Position numbers and translations under genes: made by a program. The notes under the pieces were generated by a model. It was not told the origin of the DNA. It did not search any database and saw only the letters and a program-made list of their open reading frames with translations. Below are positions 49,485 through 57,354 of a stretch of DNA of 64,000 nucleotides, in pieces. Origin of the DNA: Flavobacterium pectinovorum. Lineage in GTDB: Bacteria; Bacteroidota; Bacteroidia; Flavobacteriales; Flavobacteriaceae. The stretch is from the NCBI RefSeq assembly GCF_900142715.1, contig NZ_FRBX01000001.1, positions 1 to 64,000 of the forward strand, given 5' to 3'. Positions within the stretch are counted from its first letter, which is position 1. Every line of letters begins with the position of its first letter.

Positions 49485-49955
49485 ATGAAGAAGGCAATAG
49501 AATTTGATGAAACATATTGGAAAAAGGTAAAATTCAACTTATTATTTATCATCAGTGCTTGTATTATATTTATTGTTGTTACCAAGTTTTTATTAAAAAC
49601 ACCCAATTTTAATAATACAGATATGCTCAACAGAATCAATGATTATGAAAAAATGCAGAAGATAAAAGTAGATTATGCTAATAAATCCAGAAAAATTTTC
49701 CAGACCATTGATACAATTAAATATGACATCAACCAGGTACAGCGTATTGATGAAGTAAAAAGAAGAATATCAGATTATAAGCGATTGTATAAGGATAACG
49801 AATTTCATTCGTCATATAACTTTTGTTTAATTGGCGGCAACCTGTTAAATGTTTTTTTAGAGATAAACCTTGAAGAAAGTACCGTGAAAAAGAACGATAC
49901 TCTTGTACAAACAAGTCTTAACGAATGTAAAGCAAATTTTAAAAATGAACATTAA
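49485..49955 (+). CDS. T6SS small single-pass membrane protein, probably TssO
   Basis: A 156-residue protein with an N-terminal cytoplasmic tail, one transmembrane helix (about 17-37) and a helical periplasmic domain containing two cysteines (SSYNFCLIGG and SLNECKANF) that could pair. It has the same size and topology as the preceding gene product but little direct similarity by eye. The last 11 bases (ATGAACATTAA) overlap the start of the PKD-protein gene, indicating translational coupling. The TssO assignment is by topology and order. Confidence 0.68.
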   Translation: MKKAIEFDETYWKKVKFNLLFIISACIIFIVVTKFLLKTPNFNNTDMLNRINDYEKMQKIKVDYANKSRKIFQTIDTIKYDINQVQRIDEVKRRISDYKRLYKDNEFHSSYNFCLIGGNLLNVFLEINLEESTVKKNDTLVQTSLNECKANFKNEH

Positions 49956-50883
49956 AAATAAAACAGTAGTTATCGTTTTGTTTTGTATTGCAATAATTTT
50001 GTTTATAGTGGCATTATTATTCCCGTACAATAAAAGATTAAGTAATCTTGATTTTTCAATATTAGACGATAACGATAATCATCAGTATGAATTAAATGAA
50101 AAATTATCTTTTAAGATAAATGACAGTACATTGATATCAGATAAAAAAGCAGTCTGGTATTTTGGTAACGGTGATTCGATTGTTAGTAAAGGAAGCGTAA
50201 ATTACACTTATGACAGAGCAGGCAAATACTTAGTAACACTCAAAATTGATAATAAATTCGATTTTTCAAAACAAATTAATATCGTCAATGGAAGAGCATT
50301 GACAGCAAAAGATTCTATTCCAAAAATATTTTGCTCAGAGTTTGGTTATGTAGGCGAAGAAATTGTGTTTACAGGATATTCGCCAAGTTCAAACAATTGG
50401 TATTGGGAATTTGGTGAAACCGGAACGATCGATTCTTATGAAAAGCAGGCTATTTATATTTTTACCCAACCCGGTATTTATACCGTAAAATTGGAAACAG
50501 ATAAAACCAGATATCCTATAACAAAAGAAATAGAGATTCTTCAATTGTACGAACCATTCAAAGAACCAGAAGTTGTAGATTCTGCAGGGATTGTTTTGAA
50601 CGATATAAAAAAGCGCCTGCAAATTATTGCCAATCTGGGCGCAAGGGATACAAGAATGTATAAAGAACAGGTTAATTACTTGAAAAATAAATACATCTGC
50701 AATGATTTATCTGATGTAGTAGTAGTGGTAAACGAAGAAAAATACAATGATTTTTTAAGTTATTGTCAGGGACTTCATTACTTAGACGGAAATTCTACTA
50801 TAATTCAGGAAGTAAAATTAGATACCATTAAATGCTTTAAGCAAATAAATGTTACTCAAAAAACTAAAAAACAAAGTAAATAG
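49945..50883 (+). CDS. T6SS membrane-complex PKD-domain protein, TssP-like
   Basis: A 312-residue protein. The start at 49945 is chosen because it overlaps the previous stop by 11 bases and gives a clean N terminus; the longer frame from 49903 lies inside the previous gene. One transmembrane helix (about 6-27) is followed by two PKD-type beta-sandwich domains: about 45-115 (VWYFGNGDS ... YTYDRAGKYLVTLKID) and about 130-200 (NWYWEFGETGT ... IYIFTQPGIYTVKLET). The C-terminal 100 residues are helical. It is expected to span the periplasm. It abuts tssR directly (stop TAG then ATG). Confidence 0.78.
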   Translation: MNIKNKTVVIVLFCIAIILFIVALLFPYNKRLSNLDFSILDDNDNHQYELNEKLSFKINDSTLISDKKAVWYFGNGDSIVSKGSVNYTYDRAGKYLVTLKIDNKFDFSKQINIVNGRALTAKDSIPKIFCSEFGYVGEEIVFTGYSPSSNNWYWEFGETGTIDSYEKQAIYIFTQPGIYTVKLETDKTRYPITKEIEILQLYEPFKEPEVVDSAGIVLNDIKKRLQIIANLGARDTRMYKEQVNYLKNKYICNDLSDVVVVVNEEKYNDFLSYCQGLHYLDGNSTIIQEVKLDTIKCFKQINVTQKTKKQSK

Positions 50884-53208
50884 ATGAAAATTAGTATTTT
50901 ACTTCGATATACCTCGTTGATTTGCTTATTGGTAACAAATGGTGTTTTTTCTCAGGTTAAAAATAGCACAAGTGTTATCGAAAAAACAGGAAAAACAGTA
51001 AACACTTATGATAATGAAAAGCAAAAAGAAAGTGAAAAATCACAGCTTAAATTAGTTTTTTCAGATAGAAGTGATAATAATATTTACGAAGAACCTTATG
51101 GTGCCAAAGTAAACAATAAAGCCAATATTTTGTCTCCAATGTATGTGATCGATGAAGATAAAAACTATTATGAGGTTGTGGTTGCAGATAAAAAATTGAT
51201 TGGAAAACCTAAAGGAACATTTTCCGTTTTACGCAGTAAAAAAAATCATTTTTCTAATGCAAAAGAAGTGCAGTATTTGGGTTGGATTAAAAAAGAAAAT
51301 GTCATTGAATACAGCAGGGCGATGCAAAATCAGGTCAATTTAAAGTATGTAAAATATTTTGTGGCTTCAAATACCTTAGACAACTTGTTTTCCAGTGGTA
51401 AAAATGTCAAAAAAAGCACACTTTTATTAAAGAACGATCCCAACTTAGAATCAGCATCTAAAAAAAATATCAAACTAAATGATTTTGTATATGTATATAA
51501 AATCAACAAAACCACCAATTCAGCCTTTGTATCAAATTTTGATGATGTTATGCCAAAAGACACAACCAATCTTAAATATGGCTGGGTTCCTTTGCAATAT
51601 TTGAATCCTATAGAAGATAATATGGTTGTCAGGCTGAATCCTGCAGATACGCTGCATTTTTCTTCAGGAAAAATTAATTTTCTGGCTAATGAATTGTACA
51701 AGAATACTTTTTTTGTAAATGAAAATCAGTCAAGTGATCCAATCAAGTTCGAAAGCACAAGTAAAATATCGCTGCCCATAAATGTTTGGAACCACGACAA
51801 AAACAAAATTACAAATTTAAAAGGCGATGATATTTCGATTAAAACCATCGAACAAATCGCTTTGGAAAGTAAAAATATTAATTTTTATTACGTTTTTGAG
51901 AACAACAACTCAACAAAGCAATATTTAAAAAAAACACTTTCGGCATTACAGAATCTTAAATTAACGACCAGTAGTGAATTGTATGCCAATTATAATTTTA
52001 CATATTCGTTTATAGCAAAAGGGAAATCTAAAAGTTATTATTTGATAAAATCCCAATCTTTTTCAAAATGGTTTGATTTAATAGAGAAAAGCATTAAGAC
52101 ACCGGATGAAATTTTGGATGAGAATATTTTACGCAACAGTAATACAAATATTAGCCAGTTTTTGAGTTCAGAAACAAATTTTGAAAATAACTTTTTTATC
52201 CTGACAGGTTTAGATGGATCTATAAACAACGTTTTACCGGATAGTTTCAATATTTTGGCAAAAAATAATGCTAAAATATTATTCATTATTTTTAAAAATG
52301 AAAACAATTCCGATAATCAGGATTTTATTCTGCAGAGTAAAATGTATTTAAGCGAGGCAAGTAGTGCCAATAAAAAAAATATTCAGAACTATTATGTTGA
52401 CCCAAAACTGATAGCAAAAAACGATGAGTTTATATACAATGGTGATGTAGATAATGATTATATCTACGATGCACCATTAAAAAGTAATTTTAACGGAGGT
52501 ATCATTTTTCCTAAATTAAATGGAGAGCTTACACCGGAAACTATCAATAAATCCATTGACAGCGTTATTAGTAAAACTATTAAAACAAATAATACATTAT
52601 TAAAATCACTGACACAATACAAAAATGAGTTTAGCTTTTTAAGAAGTCAGCCAAGCGGAACGATTAATAATCTTATTCAAAATTATCCTCGAAAAGACAG
52701 TACAAGCACCGACATACCCAAAAACTATAAAAGCGAAACATTTGTAATAAACGCAAAAGATACCCTTAACAGTAGTTTAGAAAACAAAGTCCATATTTTA
52801 CTGACCGAGAGCGAAATTAAGCAGCTTATAGAAAACTACAGAGAATTAATTAGCAAAGAATATACAAACGCAAATATTGATAAAGTCGAGATTTTAAGCT
52901 TTAGGGACAGATGTAAAATGTTTGCTAGTAAAATTAGACAAACTGAATCAATAAAAAACAGAAGTTCTTTGGCAGATTTACTTTATTACAAGACAAGAGT
53001 ATTTGTAAATAGCCCTGAGTTGCATGAAATAAGGATAAAAGATATTCGAAAGTTTAAGAAAAAACCGGACCAATTCAGAACAATTTTTACAACTTTAAAC
53101 AGTAAGGTTGAGGTTTTAGAAAAAATGCAGCGCAATAATACTTTTGAGGTTTTTGACGATGAATCTCAGACTAAATATTATTATATATCAAAAAAACTTC
53201 TATTATAA
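50884..53208 (+). CDS. tssR: T6SS membrane-complex protein TssR
   Basis: A 774-residue exported protein with a signal peptide of about 24 residues ending in FSQ. It is expected to be the large periplasmic/outer-membrane part of the Bacteroidota membrane complex. An SH3-like N-terminal part (about 55-150, NIYEEPYGAKVNNKANILSPMYVIDEDKNYYEVVV and GWIKKENVIEY) and a von-Willebrand-like or regulatory middle (IFVLTGLDGSINNVLPDS-type segment near 440) can be glimpsed, but I cannot name domains firmly. It follows the PKD gene without a gap. Confidence 0.82.
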   Translation: MKISILLRYTSLICLLVTNGVFSQVKNSTSVIEKTGKTVNTYDNEKQKESEKSQLKLVFSDRSDNNIYEEPYGAKVNNKANILSPMYVIDEDKNYYEVVVADKKLIGKPKGTFSVLRSKKNHFSNAKEVQYLGWIKKENVIEYSRAMQNQVNLKYVKYFVASNTLDNLFSSGKNVKKSTLLLKNDPNLESASKKNIKLNDFVYVYKINKTTNSAFVSNFDDVMPKDTTNLKYGWVPLQYLNPIEDNMVVRLNPADTLHFSSGKINFLANELYKNTFFVNENQSSDPIKFESTSKISLPINVWNHDKNKITNLKGDDISIKTIEQIALESKNINFYYVFENNNSTKQYLKKTLSALQNLKLTTSSELYANYNFTYSFIAKGKSKSYYLIKSQSFSKWFDLIEKSIKTPDEILDENILRNSNTNISQFLSSETNFENNFFILTGLDGSINNVLPDSFNILAKNNAKILFIIFKNENNSDNQDFILQSKMYLSEASSANKKNIQNYYVDPKLIAKNDEFIYNGDVDNDYIYDAPLKSNFNGGIIFPKLNGELTPETINKSIDSVISKTIKTNNTLLKSLTQYKNEFSFLRSQPSGTINNLIQNYPRKDSTSTDIPKNYKSETFVINAKDTLNSSLENKVHILLTESEIKQLIENYRELISKEYTNANIDKVEILSFRDRCKMFASKIRQTESIKNRSSLADLLYYKTRVFVNSPELHEIRIKDIRKFKKKPDQFRTIFTTLNSKVEVLEKMQRNNTFEVFDDESQTKYYYISKKLLL

Positions 53209-53218
53209 AATAAGCATT

Positions 53219-53995
53219 ATGGAGATTATGAATACGATAGAAATGACAAAACCTTTGCATGAAATAATTCTAGAGTTATTTTATTTTGAAAGCAAAGGAA
53301 AACCGTGTGAACTCACAAAAAATGAAATTTTATGGAGACTTAAAGATCCGGGCATTACTGAATATCAAATGGAAGAAGTGCTCAATTGGATGGTACATCA
53401 TAAAAAACTAACCGAAAGTCTGGGGGTTTATTCCCTGGATCGGTTTGAACTAATAGATTTAGAAGAAAAATTTAAAAACGAAAGATTGAATAAAGAGAAA
53501 AAACAAGAACCTATTTTTTTTACTAATTACAGTACCATAAACAATATTCATAGTGCGGTGAGACCAAAACCCATAGAGATAATTGTTCAGTACATTTTAC
53601 CAACGTTTTTACTTTCCTATATTGTTTTTATCTTTTTTTTGGTAAACAAGCTAAATAAAAGTTTTGAAGTCAATAACAGCAAAATTGAAGATGTAAGTGA
53701 GTTAACACTTAAAGAACCTAAAACCGGAGTTATTAAGAAAAAAGCGGCTTTATCAGACAAGGAGGTTAAGCGCCTGTTTTCTAATCAGCACCAAAATATT
53801 TTATATTTAAACAAAACGATTGATTCTTTACAAAAACAAGTAAACAAAATAAATGAAATCCATACAATTGCGACTTCTGATATAAAAACTCAGATAAATT
53901 CATTGCAGCCTCAGGTGAATGCTATCATCTTGCACATTACGGTTGTGCTTCTGGGATTTATTTTATTATTTTTTATGAAAAATATTATTAATTAA
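53219..53995 (+). CDS. Uncharacterised T6SS-locus protein: winged-helix-like N terminus plus two TM helices
   Basis: A 258-residue protein I do not recognise. The start at 53219 is ten bases after tssR; a longer frame from 53144 lies within tssR. Residues 1-80 look like a small helix-turn-helix/winged-helix fold (LTKNEILWRLKDPGITEYQMEEVLNWMVHHKKL). A linker leads to TM1 (about 121-143), then a periplasmic segment with a predicted coiled coil (about 185-232), then TM2 (about 235-255) at the C terminus. The topology would put both ends in the cytoplasm. It is co-directional with the membrane-complex genes and followed by a terminator, so it is likely the last gene of the operon and may be a clade-specific membrane-complex part or regulator. 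Confidence 0.75.
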   Translation: MEIMNTIEMTKPLHEIILELFYFESKGKPCELTKNEILWRLKDPGITEYQMEEVLNWMVHHKKLTESLGVYSLDRFELIDLEEKFKNERLNKEKKQEPIFFTNYSTINNIHSAVRPKPIEIIVQYILPTFLLSYIVFIFFLVNKLNKSFEVNNSKIEDVSELTLKEPKTGVIKKKAALSDKEVKRLFSNQHQNILYLNKTIDSLQKQVNKINEIHTIATSDIKTQINSLQPQVNAIILHITVVLLGFILLFFMKNIIN

Positions 53996-54097
53996 TATTT
54001 CACATTTAAAAAATCCATATAAATTCTCTGCAAGCCCTGCAAATACTGTATTCTTACATATTCTAATTTTCGTGAAAAAAATATTTTACTATTTTTG

Positions 54098-54214
54098 ATG
54101 AAAAAGATTACGAATAAACTTGTTTGTTTAATTTGTATTTGTATATTCGTACAAATTATTGATTGCGAATCACCCTCACCTTCCTACAAGAAGCAATTAA
54201 AAAAAGTACATTAG
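54098..54214 (+). CDS. Possible 38-residue small lipoprotein
   Basis: A short open frame ATG at 54098 to TAG at 54214. It begins MKKITNKLVCLICICIFVQ and continues IIDCESPSPSYKKQLKKVH: a basic start, a hydrophobic stretch, a weak lipobox (IIDC, Cys23) and a short charged tail. It sits between the last operon gene and the terminator at 54218, in the same direction. It could be a tiny lipoprotein attached to the T6SS or a chance frame; the lack of a second copy here leaves it uncertain. Confidence 0.35.
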   Translation: MKKITNKLVCLICICIFVQIIDCESPSPSYKKQLKKVH

Positions 54215-54215
54215 T

Positions 54216-54263
54216 ACAAAAAAGAGGTATTCTAAAATCATGTAGAATACCTCTTTTTTTTGT
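54216..54263 (+). terminator. Strong terminator closing the T6SS core operon
   Basis: AAAAAAGAGGTATTCTA and TAGAATACCTCTTTTTT form a 17-bp stem around AAATCATG, followed by more T. It lies 90 bases before hcp, so hcp needs its own promoter. Confidence 0.92.
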
Positions 54264-54331
54264 TAATACTAGTCATACAAAATAAAGAGGATTCTAAAAA
54301 AAAAACATTTTTTAACTTAATTATTTTTATT

Positions 54332-54727
54332 ATGGCATTTAAAGCAATTTTAGAATTCGAAGGAAACGAGTACCAAGTATTATTCTCAAAAGTCGATATG
54401 TTAAGACATACTGATGGTAAAGGAGCAGTTTCATCTGAAATTAAAGGAGGTAGATTAAACCTAAAATTAAAATCTACAGACAATACTACTGTTATCGAAC
54501 AGGCAGTAAACAGTCAGCACAAACCTGTAAGCGGAAAAGTAAAATTTTTCAAAGCAGATTCTGAACAAGTAATGAAAGAACTTTCTTTTGAAAATGCATT
54601 TATTGTATTCTTCAGCGAGCAACTTGATGCTATGGCAGAAACTCCAATGACTACTGAGATCACTTTCTCAGCAGAAAAAATTACATTAGGTAATGCAACA
54701 TTAGATAACAATTGGGCTAAAATCTAA
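54332..54727 (+). CDS. tssD: T6SS tube protein TssD (Hcp), Bacteroidota type
   Basis: A 131-residue Hcp-type protein forming the hexameric inner tube expelled with the effectors. The start at 54332 gives MAFKAILEFEGNEYQVLFSK; the earlier in-frame region includes the terminator and is rejected. The Bacteroidota form is recognised by FEGNEYQVL, SSEIKGGRLNLKLKSTDNT and ITFSAEKITLGNATLDNNW. It is monocistronic between two terminators, as expected for a protein needed in large amounts. Codon choice looks clean and regular, consistent with high expression. Confidence 0.94.
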   Translation: MAFKAILEFEGNEYQVLFSKVDMLRHTDGKGAVSSEIKGGRLNLKLKSTDNTTVIEQAVNSQHKPVSGKVKFFKADSEQVMKELSFENAFIVFFSEQLDAMAETPMTTEITFSAEKITLGNATLDNNWAKI

Positions 54728-54743
54728 TTTATCTCAATTATCA

Positions 54744-54776
54744 GGAAGCGGTCAAGCACCGCTTCTTGTTTTTATA
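54744..54776 (+). terminator. Terminator of hcp
   Basis: GAAGCGGT (54745-54752), loop CAAGC, ACCGCTTC (54758-54765), then T-rich sequence. Confidence 0.9.
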
Positions 54777-55063
54777 AAATCTTAGTGTTTTAAAATAGTA
54801 ATATTTTTTACTCATCTAACTTATAGGAGTTTTCTAACTATAAAGAAAATATCTGTAATTTTTTGAGAACTATTTGTGTGGTGATATTTTTTTTCTTCTT
54901 TTTTATACGGATGAGAAGAATAAAAATAAATAAGAATTATAAGATGTCAAACAAAAATTAGGCTAATCATTACTAAAAATGAGTAGTTGTCTAGCTGTAA
55001 TTTTATTTGTTCTTAATGCCTTGAATTGAAATGTATAAGGTAACTGATACTAAATAATAAGAT
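54777..55063. other. Gene-free interval between hcp and the membrane-protein gene
   Basis: AT-rich spacer. It should hold the promoter for the effector/immunity/vgrG group, but I cannot pick out a convincing -7/-33 pair. No repeat or long open frame seen. Confidence 0.5.
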
Positions 55064-55705
55064 ATGCAACAACAGGATTTTCTTTATAGTAATTTAGATA
55101 AGAACTTTTTATTGAAAAAGATGTTGTCTGGTATTTTATTCTTGATGCTATTTGGAATTTTTTATATGTATTCTTTTATTATATTGATGACTATTGAATC
55201 TATTGACAGGAATTTTTTAGCTGAATATTTCTATATAATGAGAGTAGGAATAGCAACATCTTTAAGTTGTATATTCATGTTTTTATTTTATGATAAAAAA
55301 AATCCTCTTTTATCTATTTCAAAATTACTTCTGCTATTATTTATTGCCAGTTCCTTTTCAGCTGTATTTGTCTATCTGTTTAAGAATAGCCCTTTTTGGG
55401 TTTTGAAATATTCTATTGGTATTATAACAGGACTTTTTTTTTATTTCATATATAAAAAAGAAAAAGGAAATAGTCTCTCAGGAGTAGTTTCACTATTTGC
55501 ACTTTTATTATGCGAAAATCTGGAGCGTTTTTTAATAATGGATCCCCCAGATTATCCATCAGTTTTATATATCAAATCATTTCCACATATATTTCTTTGG
55601 TGTGGAACAATTGTATTTGTTTTTTTCTCGTCGTATTTTTTTGCAAAAGGATTGTTGATCAAAAATAAATTTGTTAGTAGAAGCTCTAAAATATTGGTAA
55701 AATGA
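55064..55705 (+). CDS. Uncharacterised polytopic membrane protein
   Basis: A 213-residue very hydrophobic protein with about six transmembrane helices (near 22-43, 57-76, 84-106, 113-130, 137-152 and 172-193). I recognise no family. It lies between hcp and the putative effector gene, in the same direction, with gaps of 336 and 110 bases. Membrane-embedded proteins beside T6SS effectors are sometimes immunity proteins or transport aids, but no direct evidence links this one to either. Its base composition is more AT-rich than the T6SS core genes. Confidence 0.7.
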   Translation: MQQQDFLYSNLDKNFLLKKMLSGILFLMLFGIFYMYSFIILMTIESIDRNFLAEYFYIMRVGIATSLSCIFMFLFYDKKNPLLSISKLLLLLFIASSFSAVFVYLFKNSPFWVLKYSIGIITGLFFYFIYKKEKGNSLSGVVSLFALLLCENLERFLIMDPPDYPSVLYIKSFPHIFLWCGTIVFVFFSSYFFAKGLLIKNKFVSRSSKILVK

Positions 55706-55815
55706 AATAAAACCAACCTAAACCTAGTAAACGACCAAAATAATATTCTGAATAAACCGAAATAAGATATATGATTTAATGTGTATTGAAATATTTCAAA
55801 TTAATAAATTTTACC

Positions 55816-56679
55816 ATGGCCAAATCTTCATCCTCAGGAAAACATAAAAATGCCAGCTCATTAGGTGTTAAAGGTCCTCAATATAACAGGCAAACGGGTC
55901 AATGGGAAAATACAGATAAGTTGTCGGCGATGATGCAGCGAAGAAGCGTACAAGGCTATCGTGTTGCAGAAGATGTTAAATCTAAAAATTTAAGTTCAAC
56001 ATTTAAAAAGGAGAAACTTCTTCATCACGAGTTTTTGACAACAATAGCCATTGATATTTATGATTTTGCAAAAGCAAAAGGAGCATCTGGTAAGGGTGCA
56101 TTATTAGTTTTAGCGCAGGCAAGTTTAGAAAGCGGATATGGAGTATCTGCAATAAAAAACGGCGATTATAATTTATTTGGAGTAATGGGAAAACCTTCTA
56201 AAAGAAGTACCACCCACGGTAGTGTGAAAGATTATTCAAGCTTGGGAGGTTATCAGGCGGCTTTGACAGATTATTTTAATAAAATAAATAAAAACTGGAG
56301 TTATTTTTCAACAATAATAACTCAGGATAATATAACAGCAGATGATATTGATAAAGCTTTCAATACAGGAAAATATTATCCAACAGAAAAAGAAAGACAT
56401 GCTGGTAAATATACCTATAATGCCGATAAGGATAGTGCAGGTAAAAATCATTATGGAGAGCATTTATTAAATCAGATAAGCGATTTTAAAAAACGTTTTA
56501 AAAAGAGTTTAGACTATCAAGTTGAGGAAAATAAAGAAAGATTAAAGGAAATAAATGCCCTCTTAACAAACAACTCCATTTTATTCACAGATCCGGGAAA
56601 AATTAAACTAGAGGATGAAAAGAGATTACTTATTAGACAAAACGAAAAATTCAATTCTATTTCAAATGAAATTAACTAA
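55816..56679 (+). CDS. Glucosaminidase-domain protein, probable T6SS peptidoglycan-degrading effector
   Basis: A 287-residue protein with a glucosaminidase (FlgJ/GH73-type) domain at about 75-235: GALLVLAQASLESGYGVSAIKNGDYNLFGVMGK, where Glu105 is the likely catalytic acid, then YSSLGGYQAALTDYFNKI and GKYYPTEKERHAGKYTYNADKD. It has no signal peptide, unusual for a housekeeping wall hydrolase, and a 70-residue basic N-terminal region. It lies between hcp and vgrG and overlaps the next gene (a predicted lipoprotein) by 14 bases. Together these fit a T6SS effector that cleaves the beta-1,4 bond of peptidoglycan in target cells. The start at 55816 is preferred to 55786. The effector role is inferred. 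Confidence 0.82.
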   Translation: MAKSSSSGKHKNASSLGVKGPQYNRQTGQWENTDKLSAMMQRRSVQGYRVAEDVKSKNLSSTFKKEKLLHHEFLTTIAIDIYDFAKAKGASGKGALLVLAQASLESGYGVSAIKNGDYNLFGVMGKPSKRSTTHGSVKDYSSLGGYQAALTDYFNKINKNWSYFSTIITQDNITADDIDKAFNTGKYYPTEKERHAGKYTYNADKDSAGKNHYGEHLLNQISDFKKRFKKSLDYQVEENKERLKEINALLTNNSILFTDPGKIKLEDEKRLLIRQNEKFNSISNEIN

Positions 56680-57325
56680 TTTTTTTAAACTCAAAATAAT
56701 TTTAATTGTTTTTGTTTTTTTTGGATGTAATGCAAAGACCAAAGAAAAAGATATTTCAAAACAGATAGTCAAAAATGAGCAAAATAAATTAGAAATTGAC
56801 AGCCTTGAAGTTAAAGACAAGGTAGGAGCTTTATATACGATTAAGTATTATAATGATAGTATTCATATTAGTCAAAACAAAAAAGATATTATAAAAATAG
56901 GATATCTAAATCGATTCGATAAAGTATTTCCTTTAAATGGCCTGATTGTAAATGATAAATCCAGAGATTGTTATATCACAGATAATGAAATGCTTTTATT
57001 ACCATTAAGTGAGGTTAATAATAGAATAAATCTGATAGTAATTGATCTAATAAATAAAAAACAAATTAACTATCAATTTAAAGAGACATCCGATGATATC
57101 CTGACAACAGCTATCAATTCTTTTTATTTTAATGAAAAAAGCAAGATAATTATAAGTACAAATAGCTTGAATTATGAAGGAAAAACAACCGTTCATTATT
57201 ACAAACTAGGAAAAAAAACAATAACACATCAAGGAACTAAAGACCTGGATTTAACCGCTGAAATGCTTGAAAGCAATGAAGCTTTTTTTAAGTTTTTAAA
57301 TACAAATAACAATAATATTCCTTAA
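56666..57325 (+). CDS. Putative periplasmic immunity lipoprotein
   Basis: A 219-residue protein with a lipoprotein signal ending at Cys21 (VFFGC); the start at 56666 overlaps the effector stop by 14 bases (ATGAAATTAACTAA). A longer frame from 56615 lies within the effector gene. The mature protein is charged and beta-rich (YTIKYYNDSIHISQNKKD, YEGKTTVHYYKLGKK), with no family I can name. The translational overlap with a wall hydrolase that lacks a signal peptide, plus periplasmic anchoring, is the classic arrangement of a self-protection protein. It is 29 bases from vgrG. Confidence 0.72.
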   Translation: MKLTNFFKLKIILIVFVFFGCNAKTKEKDISKQIVKNEQNKLEIDSLEVKDKVGALYTIKYYNDSIHISQNKKDIIKIGYLNRFDKVFPLNGLIVNDKSRDCYITDNEMLLLPLSEVNNRINLIVIDLINKKQINYQFKETSDDILTTAINSFYFNEKSKIIISTNSLNYEGKTTVHYYKLGKKTITHQGTKDLDLTAEMLESNEAFFKFLNTNNNNIP

Positions 57326-57354
57326 GATTTGCTACTAATACAAAAAAATAAACT

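Noticed and set aside
49903-49944. Earlier start for the PKD protein
   Set aside because: It lies inside the preceding gene, while the 11-base overlap start at 49945 gives a proper membrane anchor.
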